Assembly: GCA_001429555.1 (NCBI GenBank)
Contig: LMSR01000016.1
Span: 251,384 to 315,383, forward strand
Reading direction: 5' to 3'
DNA: 64,000 nucleotides
From: Nocardioides sp. Soil797
GTDB taxonomy: Bacteria > Actinomycetota > Actinomycetes > Propionibacteriales > Nocardioidaceae
The translations under genes were made by a program, and so were the position numbers. Below are positions 7,861-16,039 of this stretch, in pieces. Within the stretch, counting starts at the first letter, position 1; each line of letters opens with the position of its first letter. Below the pieces are notes generated by a model. It was given only the letters and a program-made list of their open reading frames with translations, was not told the origin of the DNA and ran no database searches.

Positions 7861-8736
7861 TCAGGCCAGCAGCAGGGCGACGAACAGCCCTGCCCCGAGC
7901 AGCAGCTCGCTGACGCCGGTCAGCTGGAGCACCGGGATCAGCCCGGGCCCGTTCGCCTTCTGGCCCACCACGACGGCCACGGCGCGCGCCGCGGGGGCGA
8001 CGTACAGGAACGCGACCAGCGCCCACCACGCCGTGGCCAGGGCGATCGCGACCAGGGCCACCGCGGTGCCGAGCACCAGCAGCACGTAGAAGGCTCGGGT
8101 GCGTTCGTCGCCGAGCACGACGGCGAGGGTGCGCTTGCCGACCTCGCGGTCGGTGGGGATGTCGCGCAGGTTGTTGGCGACCAGGATCGCGCAGGACAGG
8201 CAGCCGCTGGCGATGCCGGCGTATAGCGCGGCCGGCTCGAAGGACTCGGTCTGGACGTACGTCGTGCCGATCACCGCGACGAGTCCGAAGAACACGAAGA
8301 CCATCACCTCGCCGAGGCCGAGGTAGCCGTAGGGGTGCTTGCCGCCGGTGTAGAACCAGGCCGCCACGATGCAGACCGCGCCGATCGCGACCAACCACCA
8401 GCTCGTGGCCGCAGCGAGCACGAGGCCGGCCACACCAGCCACGCCGAAGGACGCGAACGCGGCGAGCTTCACGGCGCGCGCCGAGGCGGCGCCGGAGCCG
8501 ACCAGTCGCATCGGACCGACGCGGTCCTCGTCGGTGCCGCGGATGCCGTCGGAGTAGTCGTTGGCGAAGTTCACGCCCACCTGCAGGGCCAGTGCGACCA
8601 CCATGGCCAGGGCCGCCTTCCACCACACCGCCCCGTCGGCGTACGCCGCAACGCCGGTGCCGGCGAGCACCGGGGCGACAGCAGCGGGCAGGGTGCGGGG
8701 CCGGGAGCCGGCGATCCAGTCAGCGGAGGATGTCAC
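7861..8736 (-). CDS. menA: 1,4-dihydroxy-2-naphthoate polyprenyltransferase
   Basis: A 291-residue UbiA-superfamily membrane enzyme that attaches the polyprenyl tail to 1,4-dihydroxy-2-naphthoate, giving demethylmenaquinone. The first aspartate-rich motif is NFANDYSDGIRGTDEDR near residues 56-72; the second is NNLRDIPTDREVGKRTL near residues 187-203. About eight hydrophobic segments are visible. The N-terminus WIAGSRPRTLPAAVAPVL is characteristic of MenA. It belongs with menE, menC and menD just downstream and with the polyprenyl synthase at 42.6 kb that supplies its prenyl substrate. Confidence 0.95.
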   Translation of the reverse strand: MTSSADWIAGSRPRTLPAAVAPVLAGTGVAAYADGAVWWKAALAMVVALALQVGVNFANDYSDGIRGTDEDRVGPMRLVGSGAASARAVKLAAFASFGVAGVAGLVLAAATSWWLVAIGAVCIVAAWFYTGGKHPYGYLGLGEVMVFVFFGLVAVIGTTYVQTESFEPAALYAGIASGCLSCAILVANNLRDIPTDREVGKRTLAVVLGDERTRAFYVLLVLGTAVALVAIALATAWWALVAFLYVAPAARAVAVVVGQKANGPGLIPVLQLTGVSELLLGAGLFVALLLA

Positions 8737-8789
8737 GAGGAACGATTCAAGCAGCCGGCGGCCGATGCTGCCGCATCAGGGACGGCGAG

Positions 8790-9257
8790 TCAGGCCGGGC
8801 GAACCATGTCGACGTGGGGGATGTCGTCCTCGAGGTAGACCTCGCCGACCGGCGCGAAGCCATGGCCGGCGTAGTAGCCCTCGAGATGGGCCTGCGCGGA
8901 CAGCAGCAGCTCCTGGCCCGGCCAGACCCGCTGACACAACGTGAGCGTCTGCCCCATCAGCTGGTGCCCCACGCCACCACCGCGACCGGCGCTGGCCACC
9001 GCCACCCGGCCGATGCGGGGCCGTGGGCCGGAGAGGCCGGGGGAGAGCACGCGGGCCACCGCGAGCACCTCGTCGTCCAGGGCCCCGAGCACGTGGTGGG
9101 TGTCGTCGGCGATGTCGAGCCCGTCGATGTCGCGGTACTCCGGACAGTCCTGCTCGATGACGAAGACGTCGTGCCTCAGCTGCAGCAGGTCGTGCATCTG
9201 CCGACCGCTGACGTCGCGGTGGTGAAGTCCGAGCCAAGTGAGGTCCACGCCCACCAT
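8790..9257 (-). CDS. GNAT family N-acetyltransferase, ElaA-like
   Basis: A 155-residue acetyltransferase. ElaA-type features are the N-terminal LLQLRHDVFVIEQDCPEYRD and DGLD segment, followed by the acetyl-CoA loop in RVAVASAGRGGGVGHQLM and the C-terminal HLEGYYAGHGFAPVGEVYLE. The substrate is unknown. The ATG at 9257 is divergent from menE; both transcripts appear to start from one palindromic -10 region (9269-9280). Confidence 0.85.
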   Translation of the reverse strand: MVGVDLTWLGLHHRDVSGRQMHDLLQLRHDVFVIEQDCPEYRDIDGLDIADDTHHVLGALDDEVLAVARVLSPGLSGPRPRIGRVAVASAGRGGGVGHQLMGQTLTLCQRVWPGQELLLSAQAHLEGYYAGHGFAPVGEVYLEDDIPHVDMVRPA

Positions 9258-9268
9258 TCTTCCAGTGG

Positions 9269-9280
9269 AACGCTAGCGTT
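9269..9280. promoter_or_regulatory. Palindromic bidirectional -10 element
   Basis: AACGCTAGCGTT is a perfect 12-nt palindrome and contains TAGCGT on both strands. On the plus strand the box (9274-9279) ends 7 nt before the menE GTG, giving a leaderless transcript. On the minus strand (9275-9270) it lies 12 nt before the acetyltransferase ATG. One symmetrical element therefore appears to drive both genes. Confidence 0.5.
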
Positions 9281-9286
9281 CGTCCG

Positions 9287-10318
9287 GTGAGTCTTCTGCA
9301 ACCCGTGCACGGCACCACCCCCGAGGTGATCGCCGCGGTCCGCGCGTGGCTCGATGCCGCGGACGAACCGGAGCCCCTGATCATCGAGACCTCCGGCTCC
9401 ACCGGTCGGCCGAAGCGGGTCGTGCTCTCCCGCGCAGCGATGGTCGCCTCGGCCAGGGCCACCCACGCGCGCCTCGGTGGCCCCGGCCGTTGGTTGCTCA
9501 CGCTTCCGGCGTCGTACGTCGCCGGTCTGCAGGTGGTGATCCGCTCACTGGTGGCCGGTGAGGAGCCCGTGGTGCTCGACGACCATGCGTCGTTCGCCGC
9601 GGCGGCAGCCGAGTGCGCGGCCGGCCCCGCGGCGTACCTCTCCCTGGTGCCCACGCAGCTGCGGCGGCTGCTCGAGACCGACGCCGAGGCACTGGCGGGC
9701 TTCGACTCGGTGCTGCTCGGCGGTGGCCCGATGGACCCCGCGCAACGTGTCGAGGCCGAAGGGCGCGGCATCCGCGTGGTGACGACCTACGGTTCCAGCG
9801 AGACCTCCGGTGGCTGCGTGTACGACGGAGTGCCTCTCGACGGTGTGGAGCTCGACGTACGCGACGGCGAGCCGATCCGGATCAGCGGCCCCACGCTGTT
9901 CGAGGGCTACGACGGTGACCCGGAACTCACCGCCCGCGCGCTCGTGGACGGCTGGTTCGTCACCTCCGACTTCGGGCGCATCGTCGACGGCCGGCTCCGG
10001 GTGCTCGGGCGCGTGGACGACATGGTCATCAGCGGCGGCGTCAACGTGCCGACCCCGGCCGTGACCCGTCGGCTGCTCGCCCACCCGAAGGTCAAGGAGG
10101 TCGAGGTGCTCGGTGTCGCCGACCCGGAGTGGGGTCAGCGTGTGGTTGCCTTCCTGGTCGGCGACCTGACCCTGGAGCAGGCCCGCGACTGGGTCGCCGT
10201 CGAACACCCGCGGGCATGGGCGCCGCGCCAGCTGATCGGCCTGGGCACCATGCCGTTCCTGGCCACCGGGAAGGTGGACCGGATCGAGCTGCGTCGCCTT
10301 GCCGAGGAGGATTCCTGA
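9287..10318 (+). CDS. menE: o-Succinylbenzoate--CoA ligase
   Basis: A 343-residue member of the ANL adenylate-forming superfamily, short as is usual for actinobacterial MenE. It activates o-succinylbenzoate with ATP and CoA in menaquinone synthesis. Motifs: the P-loop IIETSGSTGRPKRVVLS (residues 31-47), TYGSSETSGGCVYDG near 166, GWFVTSDFGRI and LGRVDDMVISGGVNV near 250, and the C-terminal catalytic lysine in FLATGKVDR. The start is GTG at 9287 behind TAGCGT. The stop shares one base with the menC ATG (TGATG). Confidence 0.93.
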   Translation: MSLLQPVHGTTPEVIAAVRAWLDAADEPEPLIIETSGSTGRPKRVVLSRAAMVASARATHARLGGPGRWLLTLPASYVAGLQVVIRSLVAGEEPVVLDDHASFAAAAAECAAGPAAYLSLVPTQLRRLLETDAEALAGFDSVLLGGGPMDPAQRVEAEGRGIRVVTTYGSSETSGGCVYDGVPLDGVELDVRDGEPIRISGPTLFEGYDGDPELTARALVDGWFVTSDFGRIVDGRLRVLGRVDDMVISGGVNVPTPAVTRRLLAHPKVKEVEVLGVADPEWGQRVVAFLVGDLTLEQARDWVAVEHPRAWAPRQLIGLGTMPFLATGKVDRIELRRLAEEDS

Positions 10319-11283
10319 TGAACCACGTCTATTCGATCCCGCTGCGCACCCAGTTCCGTGGCATCACCGTCCGGGAGGGCGTCCTGATCGAGGGCGAGGC
10401 CGGCTTCGGCGAGTGGAGCCCGTTCCTCGAGTACGACCCCTTCGAGGCGGAGCCCTGGCTGCGCTGCGCCGAGGAGGCCGCCGCCGGCGACTGGCCCGCA
10501 CCGCTGCGCGACCTCGTGCCGGTCAACGTCACCGTCCCGGCCACGAATGCCGAGCGCGCCCACGAGATCGTGCTCAACGGTGGGTGCGTCACCGCGAAGG
10601 TCAAGGTCGCCGAGCGCGGTCAGACCCTGGGCGACGACCTGGCTCGCATCGAGGCGGTGCGCGACGCGATCGGGCCGAGCGGACTGATCCGGGTCGATGC
10701 CAACGGCGGCTGGGAGGTCGACGAGGCGATCACCGCGATCCGGGCCCTCGACCAGGCCGCCGGTGGGTTGGAGTACGTCGAGCAACCCTGCGCCGCGGTC
10801 GAGGACCTCGCCGCCGTACGCCGGGTGGTCGAGGTGCCGATCGCGGCCGACGAGTCGATCCGTCGAGCCGCGGATCCCTATCGGGTGCGTGACCTGGAGG
10901 CGGCTGACATCGCCGTGCTGAAGGTGCAGCCCCTCGGCGGGGTGCGGGCCTGCCTGCGGATCGCGGAGGACATCGGACTTCCAGTCGTGGTGTCGAGCGC
11001 GTTGGAGAGCTCGGTCGGCATCGCTGCCGGGGTGGCGCTGGCCGCGGCCCTGCCCGAGCTGCCGCACGCCTGCGGGCTGGCCACGGTGCAGCTGTTCACC
11101 GACGACGTGGTGGAGCATCCGTTGCTGCCGGTCGACGGGATGCTGCCGGTCGGTCGTCCGGTCGTGCTCGGCGAGGCGTTGACGAGGCTCGCGGGAAGTC
11201 CCGAGCGGGTGGCGCACTGGGCGAGCCGACGCGCCGACGTCGATGCACTGCGCCGGTCGATGCGGCAGGATCGACAGGCATGA
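10318..11283 (+). CDS. menC: o-Succinylbenzoate synthase
   Basis: A 321-residue enolase-superfamily enzyme that dehydrates SHCHC to o-succinylbenzoate. The catalytic pattern is visible: KVKVAE (KxK), the metal ligands in RVDANGGW, YVEQPC and ADES, and the second lysine in VLKVQPLGG. ATG at 10318 overlaps the menE stop by one base and gives the proper N-terminus (VYSIPLRTQFRGITVREG). It is 31 nt upstream of menD, so menE-menC-menD form one operon. Confidence 0.93.
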   Translation: MNHVYSIPLRTQFRGITVREGVLIEGEAGFGEWSPFLEYDPFEAEPWLRCAEEAAAGDWPAPLRDLVPVNVTVPATNAERAHEIVLNGGCVTAKVKVAERGQTLGDDLARIEAVRDAIGPSGLIRVDANGGWEVDEAITAIRALDQAAGGLEYVEQPCAAVEDLAAVRRVVEVPIAADESIRRAADPYRVRDLEAADIAVLKVQPLGGVRACLRIAEDIGLPVVVSSALESSVGIAAGVALAAALPELPHACGLATVQLFTDDVVEHPLLPVDGMLPVGRPVVLGEALTRLAGSPERVAHWASRRADVDALRRSMRQDRQA

Positions 11284-11314
11284 GACCGAGGAGCCCCGGC
11301 GGCGGGGGCGCAGC

Positions 11315-12931
11315 ATGAGCCCGCCGCGCGCCAATGCCGCCACCGAGCTGGCTCGCGCACTCGTCGACCTGATGACCTCGGCCGGGGTGGCCGAGGTCGT
11401 GCTCTCACCCGGATCCCGCAACGCGCCGTTGGCCTTTGCTGCATGGGATGCGGTGGCCGCCGACCGGATCCGGTTGCACACCCGCCTCGATGAGCGCACC
11501 GCCGGCTTCCTGGCCGTCGGCATGGCCAAGGTCGGCCACCACTCGGCGCTGATGTGCACCTCGGGCACGGCGGTTGCCAACCTGCATCCGGCGGTGTTGG
11601 AGGCAGCGCACGCCGGGGTGCCGTTGGTCGTGGTGACCGCCGATCGCCCGGCCGCGTTGCGTGGCACCGGGGCCAGCCAGACCACCGATCAGGTGCGCGT
11701 CTTCGGCGACGCGGCCAGCTTCCACGACGTCGCCGACGTGGCCGACCTCGACGGGGTCCGCGGGGCGTTGGCGTTGCTCGACCACGGCTGCCTGCCGGTC
11801 CACATCAACGTGCAGTTCACGCCGCCACTGGTTCCCGACGCACCGTGGCACCACACGGGTGACGCGGTGCAACCGGTGATGCGACGTCGGGAGAAGACAC
11901 CGCGCCAGCACGAGTTGCCGCTGGGTCCTCGAACGGTCGTGGTGGCCGGTGATGACGCGGGGTCACGCGCCCGGGTGTTGGCAGAGGCGGGCGGCTGGCC
12001 CCTGTTCGCCGAACCCACCAGCGGTGCCCGCAACGGTGACAACGCGTTGCGCTGCTATCGCCTGCTGCTCGACGGCGACCTCGGCCAGCGCATCCAGCGG
12101 GTGGTGGTGGCCGGGCATCCGACCCTCTCCCGGCCGGTCAGCCGTCTGCTGGAACGTGAGGACGTCGAGGTGATCTCCGTGCCCCCGCGCGGGTGGTGGG
12201 CGCTGCGGCCGTTCCCGGTGGATCGCGAGGCGCCGGCGTTGACGGTCGCCGGTCGGGACGACCCCGCCTGGCTCGCTGCCTGGCTCGACGCCGATGCGGA
12301 GCTCGGTCGCGCGCTCGACCGGTTGCTGGCCGCGGAGCCCGACCTCACGCCGTACGACGTGGCGGGAGCGGTGTGCCGTGCGCTGCCGCCGAGCGGGCTG
12401 CTGGTCGTCGGCGCCTCGAGTCCGATCCGCGACCTCGACCTGATGGCGCCGTCGCGGACGGTCGGCGAACGGCGCAAGCTGATTGCCAACCGTGGTCTGG
12501 CGGGCATCGACGGCACCGTCTCGACGGCGATCGGCGCTGCACTCGCTCGCCCGCACGGCGCCCGAAACCTTGCCCTGATGGGCGACGTGACGTTCCTGCA
12601 CGACTCCAACGGGCTCATTCTCGGCCCTGGTGAGGCCGAGCCCGATCTGACGGTCGTGGTGGTCAACGACGACGGCGGCTCGATCTTCGCCATGCTCGAG
12701 CAGGGCGACGAGATGTTCGCCGACCGCTACGACAAGCTCTTCGGGACTCCCCACGGCGTCGACGTGGCGAGCCTGTGTGCGGCCACCCGCACCCCGCACT
12801 GGAGGGTCGACTCACTCCCCGAGCTCGACCAGGCCCTGGCCTCGCCCAACGGCGGCGTCGAGGTCGTCGAAGTCGTCGTACGCCGCGACAACCGGCGCGA
12901 GCTCGACGCGAGGATCCGCGCCCTGGGCTGA
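11315..12931 (+). CDS. menD: SEPHCHC synthase (thiamine diphosphate enzyme)
   Basis: A 538-residue thiamine-diphosphate enzyme that joins isochorismate and 2-oxoglutarate, the first committed step of menaquinone synthesis. Signatures: LSPGSRNAPLAFA near residue 30, RLDERTAGFLAVGMAK near residue 60, TSGTAVANLHPAVLEA, TADRPAALRGTGASQTTDQ and the ThDP region LMGDVTFLHDSNGL then VVVNDDGGSIF. ATG at 11315 is used rather than the longer frame from 11243, whose extra residues are arginine-rich and overlap menC. The stop is followed after 3 nt by the 51-nt tandem repeat. Confidence 0.94.
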   Translation: MSPPRANAATELARALVDLMTSAGVAEVVLSPGSRNAPLAFAAWDAVAADRIRLHTRLDERTAGFLAVGMAKVGHHSALMCTSGTAVANLHPAVLEAAHAGVPLVVVTADRPAALRGTGASQTTDQVRVFGDAASFHDVADVADLDGVRGALALLDHGCLPVHINVQFTPPLVPDAPWHHTGDAVQPVMRRREKTPRQHELPLGPRTVVVAGDDAGSRARVLAEAGGWPLFAEPTSGARNGDNALRCYRLLLDGDLGQRIQRVVVAGHPTLSRPVSRLLEREDVEVISVPPRGWWALRPFPVDREAPALTVAGRDDPAWLAAWLDADAELGRALDRLLAAEPDLTPYDVAGAVCRALPPSGLLVVGASSPIRDLDLMAPSRTVGERRKLIANRGLAGIDGTVSTAIGAALARPHGARNLALMGDVTFLHDSNGLILGPGEAEPDLTVVVVNDDGGSIFAMLEQGDEMFADRYDKLFGTPHGVDVASLCAATRTPHWRVDSLPELDQALASPNGGVEVVEVVVRRDNRRELDARIRALG

Positions 12932-12934
12932 GTG

Positions 12935-13137
12935 CCCGGCGGCCGGATCGGGGCAAGAACTCCGCACCTGTTCGATCGTGACCGGCCCGGCGGCCGGATC
13001 GGGGCAAGAACTCCGCACCTGTTCGATCATGACCGGCCCGGCGGCCGGATCGGGGCAACAACTCCGCACCTGCTCGATCGTGACCGGCCCGGCGGCCGGA
13101 TCGGGGCAACAACTTCGCACCTGTTCGATCGTGACGG
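12935..13137. repeat. Four tandem copies of a 51-nt repeat
   Basis: Direct copies lie at 12935-12985, 12986-13036, 13037-13087 and 13088 to about 13137. Each begins CCCGGCGGCCGGATC and contains GCACCTGTTCGATCGTGACC. Copies 1 and 2 read GCAAGAACTCC, copy 3 GCAACAACTCC and copy 4 GCAACAACTTC; copy 4 has lost one base near its end. Each unit junction can form a hairpin from CCGGCC and GGCCGG around CGGC, with CGATC/GATCG flanks. The block fills the gap between menD and the convergent MpaB-like gene. Confidence 0.93.
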
Positions 13138-13160
13138 CGCGAGGCATCACGCGGTGGTCG

Positions 13161-14228
13161 TCAACCGATGGAGCCGAGCACCCCCTGCGACTCGAGGAGC
13201 CCTTCCTCGCTGGGCGCCTCGGCGTTGCCGAAGACCCGGCGCTCCTGGCGAGCGCGCAGATCGAGGTGGGCCTCGCGCGGGTGGTCGAACCCGTAGCGCT
13301 CACGGGCCTCGGCCGGGGTCAGCACCTCCGGGTTGGTGGGTGCGATGCCGAGCCGGATCGGTGCCACGACCGGCGCCGTGGCGGGGGAGAGGTGGCGAAG
13401 GACGGCCAGCTCGACGCGAGCGTTGACGTGCACCAGCGCGAAGGCGAGGCGCATCACCGGCACCACAGCGACGTCGACGGCCCGTGACTGGCGCAGCCCA
13501 CCCATCTCCCGCATCCAGCGCGGCATCGTGGCCACGGTCGCGGCGCGGAGCACCCGTGAGGTCAGCCAGGTCGCCGGCCTGAGGGCACGCGGCATCGGGG
13601 GCAGCATCACGCTGGCATCGAGCAGATGGGCCATCATCTCCCGTGCAATGGGCGAGCCGAGCAGCTGTGGCCGCATCCGCTCGTAGTAGGCATGCAACTC
13701 CTCGCGCGAGCGTGGGATGTCTGCGGGATCGCAGGTCTGCAGCTCGGCTGCGACGGCGCACTCTGCCCAGTACTGCTCCTCCTCCTCAGCACTCAGCTTG
13801 CCGGGGCCGTACATCTCGTAGGCCTTCAGGATCGAGTGCCATCCGGTCAGCTGGATCCACAGTTGCGACTCGGGGTCGTTGGCGTCGTACCGCTCGCCGG
13901 TCACCGCGTCGATGCCGATCGCCTTGGAGTGGATCTTGACCAGCACGTCGGCCGCCTGCGAGGTGGACCGCGAGTCGCCGAAGGCAACCATCGCGAAGTA
14001 GCGCAGCGTGCGGTCGTAGCGGGTGCGCGGGCGGTAGCGGATGTCGTTGGTGGTGGCCACCGCGGCGACCAGGGCTGGATCGAGCTCCTCGATCACCACG
14101 GCGCGCTGGAAGCCGACGGTGAGGGAGGTGGGGTAGCTCCACACCCGCCACGTGATCGAGTCGGGGCCGAAGAAGCCGTAGTCCTCGTGGGGTTCGACCT
14201 GCTTGGTGCTGCGCATCGCGATGGCCAT
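13161..14228 (-). CDS. Oxygenase MpaB family protein (DUF2236)
   Basis: A 355-residue protein of the DUF2236/MpaB family, whose named members include a haem-dependent oxygenase and latex-clearing enzymes; the substrate here is unknown. Family-like features are the N-terminal DYGFFGPDSITWRVWSYP, then ELDPALVAAV, RTLRYFAMVAFGDSRS, HSKAIGIDAVTGERYDANDP and the alpha-helical WAECAVAAELQTCDPADIP. The start at 14228 follows an excellent AAGGAGGA site; the longer frame to 14273 runs into the operator. It is divergent from a TetR regulator across a 24-bp palindrome and is its likely target. Confidence 0.82.
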   Translation of the reverse strand: MAIAMRSTKQVEPHEDYGFFGPDSITWRVWSYPTSLTVGFQRAVVIEELDPALVAAVATTNDIRYRPRTRYDRTLRYFAMVAFGDSRSTSQAADVLVKIHSKAIGIDAVTGERYDANDPESQLWIQLTGWHSILKAYEMYGPGKLSAEEEEQYWAECAVAAELQTCDPADIPRSREELHAYYERMRPQLLGSPIAREMMAHLLDASVMLPPMPRALRPATWLTSRVLRAATVATMPRWMREMGGLRQSRAVDVAVVPVMRLAFALVHVNARVELAVLRHLSPATAPVVAPIRLGIAPTNPEVLTPAEARERYGFDHPREAHLDLRARQERRVFGNAEAPSEEGLLESQGVLGSIG

Positions 14229-14271
14229 CGGTTCCTCCTTGTCACGGAGCCCTCGGATGGTGCTCCACCAC

Positions 14272-14295
14272 AATTACTACACAAGTGTAGTAATT
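14272..14295. promoter_or_regulatory. TetR-type operator between divergent genes
   Basis: Perfect 11-bp arms, AATTACTACAC (14272-14282) and GTGTAGTAATT (14285-14295), surround a 2-nt spacer. The site lies in the 99-nt gap between the MpaB-like gene and the tetR gene and is far more AT-rich than its surroundings, so it probably overlaps both promoters. The expected ligand is the TetR protein encoded at 14328. Confidence 0.8.
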
Positions 14296-14327
14296 TGGGA
14301 AGCCCCCCGACGTCCTAAGGTGCTTCC

Positions 14328-14948
14328 ATGACCGAGATCACCCCGCGTCGCAGGCCCTATGCGGCACGCGTGCCGATGGAGCAGCGGCGCGAGCAGATCC
14401 TGGACGCGGCGATCACGGTCATCGTGCGCGAGGGCTACGACGGGGTCTCGATCGATGCGATCGCCAAGCAGGCCGGCATCACCCGACCGGTCGTCTACGG
14501 CGCGTACGACGGCCTCGGTGCGTTGCTGATCGCCCTGCTCGACCGCCAGCAGGTGCGGGCGATGGCCCAGCTGCTCAACGCCCTGCCCGAGCAGGCTGAC
14601 CTGGCCGACCTCGACCGCACCATCGACGTGACGGTGCACAATCTGGTCGAGCAGCTGCGCACCGACCCGGTCACCTGGCGGCCGATCCTGCTCGCACCGC
14701 ACGGCACGCCCGACGCCGTACGCCAACGCATCGACGCCGACCGGGCGCGGGTGCACGGCGTGGTCGCCGCCCTGATCGACGATGCCCTGCCCGGCTCCGA
14801 CAGTGAGATCCTCGCCCACGCCGTGGTGGCCGTCCTGGAGCACTTCGGACGCCTGTTGCTCGACGATCCGAACCGGTTCGAGCCCGACCGCCTGGTGCGC
14901 GCGGTGCACTCAGTCGTCGACCACCTGGTGCCGGCACCGGCCGAGTGA
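14328..14948 (+). CDS. TetR family transcriptional regulator
   Basis: A 206-residue regulator. The N-terminal helix-turn-helix spans about residues 20-66 (REQILDAAITVIVREGYDG, then VSIDAIAKQAGITRPVVYGAY). The C-terminal ligand domain is not assignable to an effector. ATG at 14328 lies 32 nt from the operator palindrome at 14272-14295, fitting autoregulation and control of the divergent MpaB-like gene. Confidence 0.9.
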   Translation: MTEITPRRRPYAARVPMEQRREQILDAAITVIVREGYDGVSIDAIAKQAGITRPVVYGAYDGLGALLIALLDRQQVRAMAQLLNALPEQADLADLDRTIDVTVHNLVEQLRTDPVTWRPILLAPHGTPDAVRQRIDADRARVHGVVAALIDDALPGSDSEILAHAVVAVLEHFGRLLLDDPNRFEPDRLVRAVHSVVDHLVPAPAE

Positions 14949-15003
14949 TGATCGCGCAAGGTCGATCAAGCAACCCGCCCACCAGCGGCCGGAGGATGGA
15001 TCC

Positions 15004-15915
15004 GTGACCGCAACCGAGAGCTTCGTGGACTTCCTCGACCAGCTCGCCGAGGTGCTCGACGACCATGAGGCCTCGGGTGAGGAGCTGGCGGCGCGACTGC
15101 ACTTCTCGCGCTTCCACTTCGACCGGATGATCAAGTCGGTGGCCGGCGAGCCCCCGAATGCGCTGCGCCGACGCGTCCTGATGGAGCGGGCGGCGTACCG
15201 GATGATCACCACGACGGCGCCGCTGATCGACATCGCGGTGGAGGCGGGCTACGGGTCCCACGAAGCCTTCACGCGGGCCTTCACGAGGGCGTACGGCGTG
15301 CCGCCGGCGACCTGGCGTCGCAAGCCCGGTCACATCCAGATCGCCGCACCGAGCGGCGTGCACTTCCACCCGCCGGCCAGCCTCAGGCTGCCGGCGAGAG
15401 ACAAGGTGAGTTCGATGGAGCTGTTGACGAAGATGGTGGAGCATCACATCTGGCTGACCGGCGAGATGGTCAAGGTCGCCGAGCGGCTCACGGAGCAACA
15501 GCTCGACGAGCCGATCGGGCTCGCGGTCGACGAGGACGTGCAGTCGGTCCGGTCGCTGCTGTCCCGGCTGATCGGCCAGATGGGCATGTGGAACGCGGCG
15601 ATGGCCACGCGCGACTACGACTGGTCGCTCGAGGAGCACGAGTCACTCGGTGCGATGCGCGCACGCCTCGCGGAGGAAGGGCCGACCTACCTCGCACACG
15701 TGCGATCCGTGGTCGAGGACGGCCGCCTTGACGAGACCTTCGTCGATGCCATCTGCGAGAAGCCCGAGGTGTTCACCTACGGCGGGATGATCGCGCACGT
15801 GCTGACGTTCGCGGCCCACCGCCGCACGCTCGTGGCGCTTGCGCTGGACAGCCACGGCATCACCGAGATCGGTTGGGGCGATCCGATGAAGTGGGTCGCC
15901 GAACCCACGGCCTGA
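15004..15915 (+). CDS. AraC-type helix-turn-helix protein fused to a DinB-like domain
   Basis: A 303-residue protein. The N-terminal 110 residues are an AraC/XylS DNA-binding domain (SGEELAARLHFSRFHFDRM and IDIAVEAGYGSHEAFTRAFT). The remainder resembles the DinB/YfiT-like four-helix metal-binding superfamily (MELLTKMVEHHIWLTGEMV, then a late HVLTFAAHRRTLVALAL histidine helix). GTG at 15004 is selected by GGAGGA at 14991-14996; the nearer ATG runs at once into a stop. The effector is unknown; the DinB part may sense a thiol or small molecule. Confidence 0.8.
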   Translation: MTATESFVDFLDQLAEVLDDHEASGEELAARLHFSRFHFDRMIKSVAGEPPNALRRRVLMERAAYRMITTTAPLIDIAVEAGYGSHEAFTRAFTRAYGVPPATWRRKPGHIQIAAPSGVHFHPPASLRLPARDKVSSMELLTKMVEHHIWLTGEMVKVAERLTEQQLDEPIGLAVDEDVQSVRSLLSRLIGQMGMWNAAMATRDYDWSLEEHESLGAMRARLAEEGPTYLAHVRSVVEDGRLDETFVDAICEKPEVFTYGGMIAHVLTFAAHRRTLVALALDSHGITEIGWGDPMKWVAEPTA

Positions 15916-15926
15916 GCGGGCGCCCC

Positions 15927-16004
15927 GACCACCCGAACATGCACAACGGCCTGATTCTGGGCCGAGAGGGCGGTTTCGGCTCCGTTGTGCATGTTGGTGT
16001 GGTC
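15927..16004. repeat. Imperfect 23-nt inverted repeat
   Basis: Arms at 15927-15949 and 15982-16004 match at 21 of 23 positions and share the core AACATGCACAACGG. The 32-nt loop holds a second small hairpin (GCCGA/TCGGC). It lies between the AraC-DinB gene and the antiporter gene, which run in the same direction, and could terminate the first transcript. Confidence 0.65.
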
Positions 16005-16039
16005 GCCAATGCGAGGCGGGCCTCGACAGCCGGGGGAGA

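Noticed and set aside
7861..8736. UbiA/haem O synthase instead of MenA
   Set aside because: The N-terminal SRPRTLPAAVAPVL and NDYSDGIRGTDEDR segments are MenA-type, and menE-C-D lie close by.
12935..13137. CRISPR array or a repeat-containing protein
   Set aside because: The 51-nt copies abut with no spacers. Frames through them are open only because the unit is a multiple of three; no start, ribosome binding site or sensible protein is present.
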